NCBI GenBank assembly: GCA_027600665.1
Contig: JADGJL010000202.1
Span: 1 to 31,247, forward strand
From: Irineochytrium annulatum
Lineage: Eukaryota; Chytridiomycota; Chytridiomycetes; Chytridiales; Chytridiaceae
Length of the DNA: 31,247 bases
Direction of reading: 5' to 3'
Shown: positions 10,456-21,582 of the stretch, piece after piece
How positions within the stretch are numbered: position 1 is the first letter of the stretch
How the letters are laid out: each line of letters opens with the position of its first letter
The notes under the pieces: generated by a model
Seen by the model: the letters and a program-made list of their open reading frames with translations, nothing else
Database searches by the model: none
What the model was told of the DNA's origin: nothing
Made by a program: the position numbers and the translations under genes

Positions 10456-13284
10456 CTACAAATTGCCTAAGATAAACTCCCGCATCGTCGTTGGCGCGGA
10501 GCTATCGAATCCCACCACGTCCATCATCCCGCTGTCGGCCGGGTCCGCGATCGAGAAGCCATTGCTGCACAGCCCTACCACAATCATCTTTGCCTGAATC
10601 CCTGTCTTCTCCCTGTACTGCTTCAACGCCTCCGCCGGCGATACCTCCCCGAAGTACGTCTGCGAGTCCGTGTACACTACAAACACGTCGACCGCATGCC
10701 CCTCCCTCATGGCCCACAAGATCGGCTCGGCGCAGTCCGTCGCCCCGAACGCGACCGCTTTCATCTTCTCCACGACCTCCTCGAGCCTGTCCGCCCGCCC
10801 GATCGACATCTCGACCATCCGCTCCTGGAACGCGCACACGCGGCAACACTCCTCCTTCCGGATCAACGTCATCGCCATCGCGGCCGCAGCGACGTCACAC
10901 GTGAGCGTTGTCCCCATGAGAGTGGTCGACGCCATCGAACCCGACACGTCCAGGGCGACGAGGAAGCGTTTGCCCGTGGGTACGACGGCGTCGAAGGACG
11001 CCTCGAGCGCGTCCGCGAGCGATGCGACCACCTCTGGTACGGGTTCCCACGTCAGCGAGCCGCGGAGTCCCCTGCCCGCTCTATACTGCTGCAAAGCCAA
11101 TAGCGCGTCAAACGGGTGCACTCGCGCCTTCGTAAGCTTGCCGCGGTCGCGGAGCGTCTTGCAGACGAGCTTGGTCGCGTCCGAGTCCGGTGTAAGGAGT
11201 CCAACAGTTGTCATCTTGCCCAAATTCCGGAGCATGGCGGTCGGGCCCATGGTTGAGAGGAGTGCCTCCCAAATAGGGACGAGGTTCAAGAGGGAGGAGG
11301 GGAGGTGCTCGCGCGCCAGGCGGTGCTGCTTGACGGCGGAAACAACGATGTTAAGGTCGTCGGGCGTCGCCCTGATAACCTTCTCGGTTGCGTCGAAGAA
11401 ACGCAGGAGGGCTGCTTTTGCGGCCTCGTCCGACGGGAGCTCAGACGCGTACGCCTTTGGCTTGCGTTTCTCCTTTATCTTCTCCTGCTTCTTGGCCTTC
11501 TTCTCCAAGTCTACAACCTCAATAGCCTGAACCGCGGCCTCCACGCCCATTGGGGACGACGCGCCTTTCGAAGCTGGGGTATCGACCATCTCCCATCCGT
11601 CCACCGCGCCACGGACCTCGTCCATTCCGAAGCAGGCAAACTTGTACACGAGGTCGTGCTCGGCCGTGGAGGGCTTCACGTGCGCGAGCCTCAGGACGTC
11701 GGCATGAGACCACCCGTTCCGCTGCTTGTACTTGGTCGCCAGGAACGCGACGTCCTTTGCGGCCTTGCCGTTGTACCACTCGCCGACGCTCTTGCGGAAA
11801 CCCTTCCCAAAACCCCTCCCCGTGGTTTTCTTCCTCTTCACCCCGTCCGTCCTCTTCTTGTCCACCTTCTCCTCCTCCTTCACCCACCCTTCGTCCTTCG
11901 CCTCCTTCGCCTCCGTCTCCTCCTTCGCCTCTTGCTCGTGCTCGCCCCAGGAAGAAGTGTACTCGATCAGCTGGAACAGGTGCGTTGGGATCCTGCAAAC
12001 GCGCGACACGACGCTATAGGCCGCCGTCTTCGTGGCCTCATCCCCTAGCCGTATGGCCATCGCCAGCGCGAACAGACACGGGTCCTGCTTCGCCGCCATC
12101 CCACCCTCCGACACCTTCACGATCTCGTCCACGACCTGCTTCCCCTTCCCCTCCGCGATCAGCCCCGCGACCGCGCGCGCGTTCTCCGCCGTCAGTTGCA
12201 GCTCGCCCGCGTGGTACGTCCCGCCCTCTGTGCCCAGGATCAGAAAGCGCCGCAACCTCACGGCGGGGTCCACGTGGGCCTCGAGCAGCTCCCGCGTGTT
12301 CTCGACGCGAGCGCCCTTGCGGACGATGAAGCGGTCGCAGGAGCTCTCCATGAGGGTGATGACCGCCGACCCGATCCCGCCGTCGACCTCCACCTTCAAC
12401 CTCTCCTGAATATCGGACAAGCTCTTCGGGTCCGACAGGAGGGGATCGAATGCGCCCGGGTTGATGCGGAGATGGCCAAAACCCTCGAGATCGTCGGCGG
12501 CGATGTCGGCGGCGGATCTCGACACGAAGCGGCGGGCCGTCATATTCTGAATGGCCTCGAGGATCGAGTTCAGGCCCTTGGCGAGGTTGTCGCTGTTGCG
12601 GTTCTTAGGGACGAGGATAATGCCGCCGCTTTGCACAGCCGCCTGGTGGTACCACTTGTACCGCTCGTTCCCGTACGCGATGGGAACGAAGGTGACGTTG
12701 AGGCGCGTGATGACCTTGCTCAGCAGCGTGAACACGTCCGTCTCCTCGTGGCCCTTCCCCTTCAGCCATTTCAGCTCCGCCTTCGCTGTTGACGACTCTC
12801 CAAACGACACGTGGTGGGGCGCGTTGTCTGTGATAATAAAGCAGAGGATGTTGTCGTCCTGGCTGAAGTGTTCCAACAGATTGACGACGCCGGCGACCAC
12901 GTTCTCGGGGCCGTCACCGCCGCCTGCATTAGTCACATTCGGATAGTCTGGAGGACAGGCCAACGTGATCGCCTTCACATAAGCCACAAGGTGATTTGCC
13001 GAATGCTCTGGGTTGGATCGCGACACGTAGCACCCATCCTGGCCCCCTCCCTCCGTGAACGTCCACACGTGCAGCTTCACGCCCTCGCGCCGCACTGAGC
13101 AGAAGGAGGCTACCATGCGCTTGACGCCTTCGATTTCGGCTCCCACTGCAAGGAAAAGGCGGTTAATAGGGGTATCGCTCAACTTCCACATAAGCGAGGT
13201 TCACTTACTCGACGCTGTGATGTCGATCAGGAACACCACATGCAGGACACGGCCATCGCGATCGCTCGAGGTTGCGGCCGACAT
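10456..13284 (-). CDS. Ro60-like TROVE protein with an additional N-terminal vWA domain
   Basis: Ro60 is a ring-shaped RNA-binding protein that holds Y RNAs and misfolded small RNAs. The model has two exons, 13284-13209 and 13145-10456, joined by a 63-bp intron; 921 aa. Residues 12 to ~210 form a vWA domain (VVFLIDITASM, a D-x-T-x-S MIDAS completed across the splice). The TROVE domain follows, about 250-745: RRFLILGTEGGTYHAGE, AAKQDPCLFALAMA, LATKYKQRNGWSHADVLRL, LARE, MLRNLGKMTT, KARVHPFDALLAL. It carries an unusual Glu/Lys-rich insert (translated from roughly 11830-11960). The C-terminal vWA of Ro60 closes the protein (RFLVALDVSGSM, GATDCAEPI, VYTDSQTYFG), with all MIDAS ligands present. 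Animal Ro60 is ~540 aa and has no N-terminal vWA. The ATG at 13284 is used because the longer open frame to 13443 has no ATG. Probably cytoplasmic or nuclear. Confidence 0.92.
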
Positions 13285-13638
13285 AGCGCCTGTGATGGGC
13301 GATGGCGGCGAATGGGGGATGCTATCGTTAGCTTCGCGCCATTTTATGAGTGTGGGAGCGCCAAAGGCAGTGTCTTCCAAACACCACACCAAAGTATAAA
13401 CTGAAGCAAAGCCAGAAAATACTTTGCTACGAATATGCTCCACTAAAGAAAGCTGTGCTAAGGGAATTGTATGTATTGAAAGAACGAAAACCGAGAAATG
13501 ACGTTTGTATATTCATAAGCTATTGTTGCATCGCAAATTGACGCATAATGGGGACGAGATTTCCACCGCGCCAATTCCTTTGCAACGTCCTCCTTCCTCC
13601 ATCCATTTGGTAGAATTAACGCCAACACCCGTCTTCCT
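13285..13638. other. TROVE gene 5' flank / membrane-protein 3' flank
   Basis: AT-richer spacer between two same-strand genes. I inspected it for a Y-RNA-like stem (bacterial Y RNAs often lie beside the Ro gene) and saw nothing convincing by eye. Confidence 0.4.
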
Positions 13639-15181
13639 TTAAGGCCAAATAGTGGCCTTAACGTTGCCTTTGTCTGAGATGACGCTCACAATGTGAGGCG
13701 GCGGTTGGGCCCACTTCGTCCCCATACGGACGTACCCCGCCTTCCTCGTCGTTTCATCAATGATAGGCCGCGGATCCGACCCCGTCGCTTGGCAATCGGC
13801 CTTTCCCTTCGGGGCGCTCAAGTCGTAGTAGCCCTTTACGCGCTCAGCATCCAGCCAAATGTCTCGGTTCGCACGAATTGTGACGTAGGTTTGTGTGCTT
13901 GCCCCGATCAAAGCGTCCTCCAGAAGCATGTCCCATCGCACTTCCCTCCTTAACGCGTGGAGATCCAGCTGGCTCATGAGGGACGCGTTGATCGCATGAC
14001 CTAAAATCAGCCCCTCGTCTGCCACAATTCTGAGGTGGCTGTCGTAGCGAACCCAGCTGAGGGATACAGATCCCTGCCGAGTGCTCAGGTCTGCTGCCTG
14101 CAGGTGGACCCCGTTGAAGGAAATGTCGCCAAGGGTTGTCGAAACGTCCGTGATCTCCCGAACGCTACCGCTCTGTAGCATTAGATTAGCCCATGGGCGA
14201 CGGTCGGCCGGAAAAGTGAAGAACTAACCGTGACAGATACACGCGTTTTGTTCCCGCTCACGACTAAATTCGCGGTCGCCACCTCCTGTCAACGACGATT
14301 AGCGCCTTGACGGTAAATCCATAAATCTGCCTTACGTTTAGGTACACCTCGCCGGAAATCACCGAGAAGTTTGCCGTCCCAACCACGTTCACATTGCGCA
14401 AATTGACGGTGGAACTGAGCGTGTCCAACAGGATCGACTTCACCTTCACGCCCCCAAAATCCCCATACACGTTTATGGCGTCCCCAACCAGGGTAAGCTG
14501 CACGCCATCCATCGCCTTTCTCGGAAACCTGATAAAGACGTTCGTGATGAGGCAGAAGTCCAGCTCGCCCGTGTAGGCCGGCGCTGTCACGTTGACGAGC
14601 GCCAATGCCGGGTTCTGCGAGACGTGGACGAGCCATGCGGCGCGGTCAAAGTTGCGATGAAAGTGTCTGTGCACCTTGTAAGACACCGTCTCGGCAGCTT
14701 CGTCCTCGTCGAACCAGACCGAGGTTGCCGACAAGCCCGGGGACAGGATTCGGATCTCGGAGGGGAATATGGGGAGTGTTGCCGAGCCATAGTCCTGCAT
14801 GCCGTCTGTTTGGCATTGGAACAGCTCGCGTGGGTCCTCGACGCTATTCCGCATGTTGCGGTAGTAGAAACAGGCCAATGCTGAGAGCGCCACGAAGACG
14901 AGAAGGAGGAGGCAAAAGGACCGGCGGCGCCTGGCGGAGTGTGAGATGGATGAAGACCAATGGTTAAGAAATCGAGCTTACCCGTGGCGATGGCGGTAAG
15001 GAGAGTAATCGTGGATATGCCGCCGTGGCGGCCGGAGGTCGTGTGGATGTATGAAGGGGGAATCAGGAAGCAAGGTCGACGACTCCGTGGCTCCCGAAAC
15101 GGCCGACGACGCCGACGTCCTGGGGTCGCCATCCAGAAGGATTGGAGCGGTCTTGCCCGGTATTGCCAGGTAGCGTGGCAT
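13639..15181 (-). CDS. Uncharacterised single-pass (type II) membrane protein with beta-rich ectodomain
   Basis: The family is not recognised. Four exons: 15181-14982, 14930-14336, 14285-14229 and 14172-13639; 461 aa with all phases matching. The first ~67 residues are a Ser/Pro/His/Arg-rich cytosolic tail ending HRHGRRR. A transmembrane helix follows at about 71-88 (FCLLLLVFVALSALACFYY); the positive-inside rule makes it type II. The rest (~370 aa) alternates short beta-strand-like segments such as VNVTAPAYTGELDF, VQLTLVGDAINVYGDFGG and ATANLVVSGNKTRVSVT, and contains N-x-S/T sites, as in repetitive beta-helix or adhesin-like surface domains. The third exon (57 bp) is tiny but in phase and continues the pattern. 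An upstream open stretch (15200-15469, Pro/Ser-rich, no ATG) could be an extra 5' exon, but I found no in-phase junction. Role at the cell surface or in the secretory pathway is inferred only. Confidence 0.78.
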
Positions 15182-16559
15182 CCAGGTGCTGTAGTCTACT
15201 CACGACTGCGTGGACTCAGTCGCTTTGCCGGCCCCGGGATCAAATGCCGCGGACGGGCGGACGGCGTAGGGCGGTTGCAGGGGAAAACGCTGACCGGAGA
15301 CGGCGACGATACAGTCCGCACTGCAGAAGGCGCTGGGAATGGGAACGTTCCGACCGACGTTGGAGGCGAGAGCGTTGCCGGGGAGAGATGAAGAGGCCGG
15401 GACCACCGGAGTCGCCGGGGCCGGGGAGCAAGAAGGATGCCGAAGTCTAGGAGGGCTTCGCACAGTCAAATCGGCGGATACGCCAACGGACGGCTGGTAA
15501 AGGCGAGAGGGTGGTGTGGGGTTTGGGCAATGAAGGTGACAAGTCTGCCATCATCCACTGAGCACCAAGGACGCTCACGCGGACGAGGCCGATCGAACAT
15601 ACGCGTTGAAAATGGCTGGTCTGGTTGTCCCCCGCGGCGAGCTCCTCCTTACACCATACCGGCGGCGGCGCAGGCGGCGGAGGCTTCTTTGCAACAATAC
15701 TGGATCTCGATGAGCCCCGCTGACGCTGTTCAAAATTTCGAACGGATGGCCAAGCTCATATCCCGCACGAAGATCGCATCCCGCCGTGGTGGTCGCCACA
15801 GCTATCGACCAAGGCGGCGGTGCACGATCGCTAAGTAGAGAACTGAGGCGGTCAGCTGATTTGCGGAATGAGAACGCGAACGGGAACGGGTTAAATCACA
15901 ACCGAGAGGGACGTTGCAGGCCGCGAGGGACGTCGCTCCGCTATGCTTGACGGAATAATTACATCTTCAACTGGAAAGCCGTGGCTTTCTTAAAAGCAAC
16001 ACCGATAACAATCTTTTGCGTTAATGATGGACATGCAAGGTGGGATCCACTTGTTCCTCGGTTACGAGTCGTCGTCAGCACCCGCTACATGTCTTCGCGT
16101 AAATAAACCTCTGGTACGCATCCCTCCGCTGCAACCGCTACGACCGTTCCTAACTAAACGCTCATTACATCTCTCACTGCAGAGCAAGTAAAACTTAAGC
16201 TGGAATAAGGTCATAAGAAATCGCCGTTTCTTGTTTCTCCGGAACCGATGACTCATGTACGTGCGCAGACGCGAGAAGGCTATGAAAGCCTATAGTCTTT
16301 TTTTCGCGTTCGACTTTATTGAGCATGGTACATTATATGTACTTGTACTTGTTGCGGATATATTACCAGTAGTAGGGAAACCAATAACAAAATTGATTGC
16401 AAGTGCGTTCGCTTGCGTTTGAAATGCACCGGTGACGGAATGGGCACTCTCAAGCAAAAGTTCCAGCCATGTGGAGTAATTAAAATAGCGTCGGATCACC
16501 TGCGAAAAGGCGAAGAAAAAACAAAACGAGCCCCCTCGATATAACGGCGCTGCCACCAC
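15182..16559. other. Intergenic, 1.4 kb, no gene recognised
   Basis: The left part is GC-rich with several overlapping open frames on both strands (e.g. 15437-15838 plus, Arg/Ala-rich) that show no family motif and no consistent splicing. The right part (about 15950-16550) is AT-richer and is the 3' flank of the GH47 gene. I found no RNA gene. Confidence 0.4.
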
Positions 16560-18663
16560 CTATTTCGGGTATACGGGATACTTCACCCCAACCTTATGCT
16601 TGAAGTTCTCTGGCGCTATTGGTATTGGAAGCATCGTTTTTCGGTTCGCCCTCATACCCTTGCCCCGGATAGAAAGCGGGTGGGCCTCGGTGTTCAGCAC
16701 GTAGTGCTCAAGAGGCAGGACGTCGTCTTCAGCGAAAAGCCTAATCGACAGGATAAGTTAGATGACTTCTCAGGTGAGTGAAATGACTAGAAAAAACTTA
16801 CAAAAAGAGGTATTTCAGCGTCTCCGCGTAAAAAAAGCTCTCCATTTTATCGTCCTGTTGGCCTGCCCGCACCGAGGCCAGCGACGCGTACCCCACCGCA
16901 GTCTTACAATGTTTATCCAGCGCCTGTAAACCACTCCATTAATAAAATCTTGATCCTCGTTTAGGAAATGCCGCACCACGCACCTGAACGACCTTCCACC
17001 CCCTCTCCCTGTAAATCGGATCATGCGTGAACCGCCACATATAAAAAAGGCTCTCGACGAACTCCGGTCTAAGGATGTAGTAGTCATGGTACGGCTGCCA
17101 CGATCCCCCCGTCATAAAGGATTCGGGACCGAGTCCGACGGCGCTGTGCTCATATGCGGCCGCGCAGGTCTCGGTTATGCCTTTCCCGATCTCAAACATC
17201 CGGGTCGCGTTTGAGCGCTCGACGACGAAGGAACTGAGCGAGAACATGCCGCCCGCAAAACAGCCCTAGTGTTCATCGATAAATTTCAGGAAAGGAGTGA
17301 TTGAACGGACCAGGTGGGGAAACCAACTCTCTCCGTAAAAGGTTGATCCCAGCAAAGTGATGGATTCCACCGTGTCGGGAAGGTAGAACATGTTTGGCGG
17401 GATGGACTTCAGCATATGTTGCTCCATCGCCTGACATTGCAAACAGTGGAAGTTAATAATTGGAAAGGTAGCAATCATCAAAGGCTTCACCTCCGCTGAG
17501 CGCTCGAATCGCTCCAAGAACTTTTTCTCCCCTGTCGAGATGTAGAGTTTAAGGAGGTACTCGTAGAACGAGTCCGTCTCCCCTCCGAGGCCGTATGAGA
17601 AGACAGGAGTTTGGTCACCAGCTACGTGGAAAGAAACAAGGCAAAGGATTAGATACAACGCGGGAGTTAAAAGTGAGTTATTCCCACGTATATAAAATAA
17701 CGGCCTACACGTATTATCCAGGACTCTCAGCCGGTTTGGGTCAAACCTCTTCCCAAAAAGACCCTTCGTCGGCCACCCCATGTTCTCCAACTGCTCTAAC
17801 ACAAACAAGCTGTACTCGGAGTACCGCGGGTCCCCCGTCACGTCGCTGAGGTACTGCATCTCCAGCTGTAGCGTCCCGGCCTCCGATAAGAGGATAATGT
17901 TCTTCCCGCCATCGAAGTCCACCGCGACGCCCTTCCCGACCGCGACGTAGTTGAGCGGTATCCTTGTCGGCGTGGCGTTGAACGCGACCATGAGCGGGTC
18001 TAACACGCCCTTTGCCTTCCGTATCCACTCCTCATCGTGGTCCATCTCGTACGCCCCAATCAGCCCTCCAACGATTCTGATCGTGGTCTCAAACAGGTTG
18101 ATGGGCTTCTCGACGTTGGAGATGTCAAGTTTGCTCATGACGAGCTCCTTCGCATCCTCGTACTCGGCCCGCATCCCCATGAGCCAGAGCGTGTCAAGCG
18201 CGTCGATGGGCGTCGAGAGGAGGCTGTGCTGATGGTACCAATTTTTGGACCCCTTCGAGATGGGCCGCAGTTCGTCGCTGCCCCAGGCATACGTCCGGTA
18301 GCCCGTCCAGGAGTGGTTCATCATTGCCCGCACGTGATCCATCTTGGCCGTGTCGTTAGAACCCCGGTTGGGCTTGCCGTTGACGACGGGGCTGAAGTGT
18401 GGCCGCTTCAGCTTCAAGCCCGTCGACCTGCCCCCCGATCCGCGCTTATACCCGGACCAAGGAAGAGCGCCGGCGTTGTCCTCCAAGATGAGATTGAGCT
18501 CGAGAGGCGACAGCGGGCCATCGCGGTGACTGGAGGCGGTGGCGGAGAAGTCGAGGTGAAAGGCACCGTCCTCATCCCTTGTCACGAAGAGCGTGGAGAC
18601 CAGGAGGACGGCAACGACCACCAGCAGGATCGTGAAGCGGGCGCGGGTGTTGAGCCGGGCCAT
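16560..18663 (-). CDS. GH47 mannosyl-oligosaccharide alpha-1,2-mannosidase (class I)
   Basis: Trims alpha-1,2-linked mannose from N-glycans in the ER or Golgi. Six exons: 18663-17709, 17621-17491, 17430-17311, 17265-16984, 16923-16802 and 16740-16560; 596 aa. The N-terminus is a type II signal anchor (RFTILLVVVAVLLVSTLF, residues ~9-26) with a Golgi-like short cytosolic tail. Family motifs in order: YRTYAWGSDELRPISK, STPIDALDTLWLMG, FETTIRIVGGLIGAYE, LLSEAGTLQLEMQYLS, SYGLGGETDSFYEYLLKLY, HLGCFAGGMFSL, LRPEFVESLFYMWR, AETLKYLFLLFAE and VLNTEAHPLS. They include the acidic catalytic residues, the conserved Cys pair (CFAGG and KHCKT) and the Ca-binding Thr in NTEAH. Three introns (87, 60 and 45 bp) lie in an open frame or end at an apparent stop, so a naive ORF looks like a 474-aa protein. 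The first intron's donor could be GTAGGC or GTGGGA; both keep the frame. Confidence 0.93.
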
Positions 18664-20127
18664 GCAGGGCTCTCGCCGGGCCGGGATCACGGTCGCCGAG
18701 GGTCAGCAGTTAATGTTTTACGGCGCACAAGTTTGACGACAAGTTCAAGCCTCCGCGGTGTTTGCCGGCGGCGAAGTGCTTCATTTATCTCAGTCACTTC
18801 ATCGTCGGTGTGAACTTTGCAGACAGGCACGGCGCCCCGATACTAACTGCGACTCTGCAACACGGCACTGGCTCAACGCAGCAGCTTTTGCCGCGGGCTC
18901 CTTGGCGGTAGGGAAGACGGCCCCGGTTCAGGCCATGCAGCCGCGGCCGAAGGGCCAGCTAAGGCGCCTGTCCAAGCCAACGCAGTGGCGATGTTATCAT
19001 GTTTAGGTGCTTAAATTGTGAAACGATGTCGTACGGCACTTACACTCGTTCCTTTTTAACTTTGTCGACAGTTCGCGTTAGTACGTTCACAACGTTGAGC
19101 TGAAAATTCGATGTTCCTCGTCAACGTCATCTAGCAACTCGATTGAAAGCTCTTCCCGATTGCCTCGATATCTGCAGCTGGATCATGGTCTCTTAGTGCA
19201 TTTCTCAGGAAGCCGCCGAACTTTAGGTCGATCGTGACGCTGAAAACATATGTGTATGAGGAGGGCCGCGGTGCTAGCGGCGTCTTGCTTTGTCACGTTC
19301 AGAAGGACTATTCAAAAAGATCGATAACGTCGACGTTTGACATCGCCTAGCATCCCCGAGTTATTAAGCAGTCGTTAACGAAACGCGAGTCTGAGCGGCC
19401 AATAGAGAGGAAGGAACTCGGCGAAAGTTTGTTGGAGGTTGACGAATTGATATTGCGACCGGCAATGTCCGTGGTTATTGTAATTGCTCTTGCATGTCGT
19501 TGCCATGGTTGTTCCTTCTTTTTCTTTTTTGTTGTTAAATTCCTGGTTTTTTTGCTATTGCGTCCTTTGTTGCTTGCATGGATTTACGGCGTTATTAATG
19601 AAAGCTTGTTTCTTCGTTCTTGCAAAATTTCTGTCTCTGTATAAACCTCCGTCACCTGGCATTCATCAAGGGCGACTGCAAAGCTTATGCAACCCATTGC
19701 TGCTGGGGCATCCTGTCGTCTTTGTATCTATGTTCCTTTTGCTCAAACATTTGGTCGCAATGCAGTCGTCGCTCTCAAACAATACCCTGACAAGAACACT
19801 TGGAATAAAAGTCAAATGTATGCTTTCTAGTCAATACTGTCTGAAAGTACTGTCAATGGACAGGTGAAAAAACCGGGCTAAAATCGGATGGCGTCTGCTC
19901 TAATCCCACTCGTTGAGCTGGTATGTCTATTCTTATTGGTTGCCGCGTCATCGTGTTAACGCGGCATCGTGCTAAAACTTAGGCAATCATTTCACTCAAA
20001 CGTGAATAACAGGATTTGAATCGAAATATATGTATATTCACTCGTGTCCAATCCAAGGCAGGACTACAGCCCGGTTTCCCCACCCACTATTTTACATACA
20101 GACTGCACGCGCCACACATGCGCACCT
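18664..20127. other. Intergenic, 1.46 kb, between GH47 start and TFIIA stop
   Basis: It contains the GH47 promoter (minus strand) and the TFIIA 3' flank. A pyrimidine-rich tract sits near 19500-19560. Small plus-strand open frames (18758-19006, 19429-19867) are hydrophobic or low in information and have no family motif. No tRNA or other RNA gene was recognised. Confidence 0.45.
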
Positions 20128-21101
20128 CTACCACTCAAATTCCCCAGTCGCTTTGTTGAAAAGGTAATCCCTCCCGTTAATGTGCGCGATGCCGTCCCTC
20201 AGGACGCACTTCCACTTGTTCTTTATCCGGCTGACCTTCTCGTACTGGCACAGGATCATGTGGTCGACCACCTGCTCCTCGTCGTCCCCGTCCGGGTCGT
20301 CAAGATCCGAGTCGATATTGTCCTCGTTGTTGTCATCCTAATTCGCTTTTGCGTCAGACACGAGCAAGTCGAAACTTTTCAATGACAATAAAAACTCACC
20401 CCATCCTCTTCGTCATCGTCCTCGTCGTCATTCCCATCCAACTGGGCCACCCCCGCCTTCCTCCGCCCAGCCTCGGCCTTCTCCCACTTCCTCACCAGCC
20501 TCTCATCGACATGCTTCGTCGATATCCCCTCCAGATCATCCGCGCCATCCGTCTGCGGCAACGAGTACCCGCCGTTCAACCCATTGAAAAACATGCCACC
20601 GCCACTCCCCGCGGGCACCCGACCGGCACCCGGTGCGACGACCGACTTGTACTCCAGCGACGCCCCATCGCCCCCATCCCCTCCGGCGTTTCCCCAGCCC
20701 GACGGATGCAGCGACCCGACGCCCGGCAGCGTGCTCGACGATGCGGCGGGATGTGCTGGTCCGGGTGAGGGATGCACAGGCTGCGGCGCGGCGGCGGCGG
20801 GCTTCTGAGCCACGACCTGCTCGGTCGACGTCGACGTGAAGTTCGCGACGTTGGCGGCGACGATCTTGCTGTTCCAAATCTGCGTAGCGATTAGATAACG
20901 TCGGGTTCACGGCGAATGCGTTGCTGCGTACCCTCTCAAGATCTTTGAGGACTTGGTCGTGGACGCCCAGGCTGGCGAAGTGGTCGCCGGTCTTCTGAAT
21001 GACGTCCGCTATGATCCAGTTGTAGACCGTCGGCTGGCGGCGATGGCGATCAGAGGCATACAAGGAACGGTCACAGGGAGACTCACCACCGCGTTGGACA
21101 T
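20128..21101 (-). CDS. TOA1: TFIIA large subunit, alpha/beta precursor
   Basis: TFIIA stabilises TBP on the TATA box. Four exons: 21101-21087, 21033-20932, 20879-20400 and 20337-20128; 268 aa with matching phases. The 5-codon first exon (MSNAV) splices to PTVYNWIIADVIQK, the N-terminal four-helix-bundle part (GVHDQVLKDLER|IWNSKI, to about residue 50). A Pro/Ala/Ser/Gly-rich variable linker follows. Then comes an acidic stretch, and last the C-terminal beta-barrel (about 219-268: ILCQYEKVSRIKNKWKCVL, RDGIAHINGRDYLFNKATGEFEW), nearly canonical. At residues 185-191 the linker reads Q-L-D-G-N-D-D, a perfect match to the Taspase1 consensus Q-[FILV]-D/G-x-D-D; cleavage there would give an alpha of 187 and a beta of 81 residues. 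Nuclear general transcription factor. Confidence 0.95.
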
Positions 21102-21582
21102 GATGGAGATGACAATTCAACGTCGCCAGCTGATATTTTGAACTGTCAACAAATAATGTAGCAATGGGTTAATCAAGAATACATCATATCTATTATCACT
21201 TCCTGTAATCTAATCTTTAACAAATCCACGTGACAGAAAGGGATCCCAAAGAAAGAAAAGCGAAAGGAGGTTGGCGGCAGAAGTGGGTTCCCCAAAAAAG
21301 GGGAGGACAACATAAAGCAAACGGGAATCCTTGAACGAGGACATGGCATCAGGGATGAGTATTGCGGAACGCAATGAACATGATAATGGGACAGGTTAAA
21401 CGCAGGTGGTAATTGGGGGAAGAAAGGAAAACAAGAAATGGTGAAATGAGAACAATCGCAAAGTTTCGCAAGGCAAAAACACAAAAGGGGAAAAGAGATA
21501 GTTGTATACAGCAGCGAATCCCTGGAACACACGCAGTTCACCGCCCGGTTGACGCGCAACCCCAAACAACTCCCACACCTCG
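21102..21582. other. TFIIA 5' flank and SH3-protein 3' flank
   Basis: AT-richer spacer between two same-strand genes. It includes A/G-rich stretches around 21230-21300 and 21410-21500. No coding or RNA gene is visible. Confidence 0.45.

Noticed and set aside
10491..12946. Long plus-strand open frames opposite the TROVE gene
   Set aside because: They are GC-rich shadows of the minus-strand coding sequence: Pro/Arg/Ser-rich with no motifs.
13285..13443. Longer N-terminus for the TROVE protein
   Set aside because: The open frame extends to 13443 but begins with a non-ATG codon, and the first ATG (13284) gives a normal vWA start.
13285..13638. Y-RNA gene next to the TROVE gene
   Set aside because: No long terminal stem with the bulged Ro-binding helix was visible; only a structure search could decide.
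15200..15469. Possible extra 5' exon of the membrane-protein gene
   Set aside because: Pro/Ser-rich and open, but it lacks an ATG, and no junction to the next exon keeps the frame with a reasonable intron length.
20011..20023. tRNA B-box-like sequence on the minus strand (GATTCAAATCC)
   Set aside because: The flanking bases do not form T-arm or acceptor pairing and no A-box or anticodon arm could be found at the right spacing.
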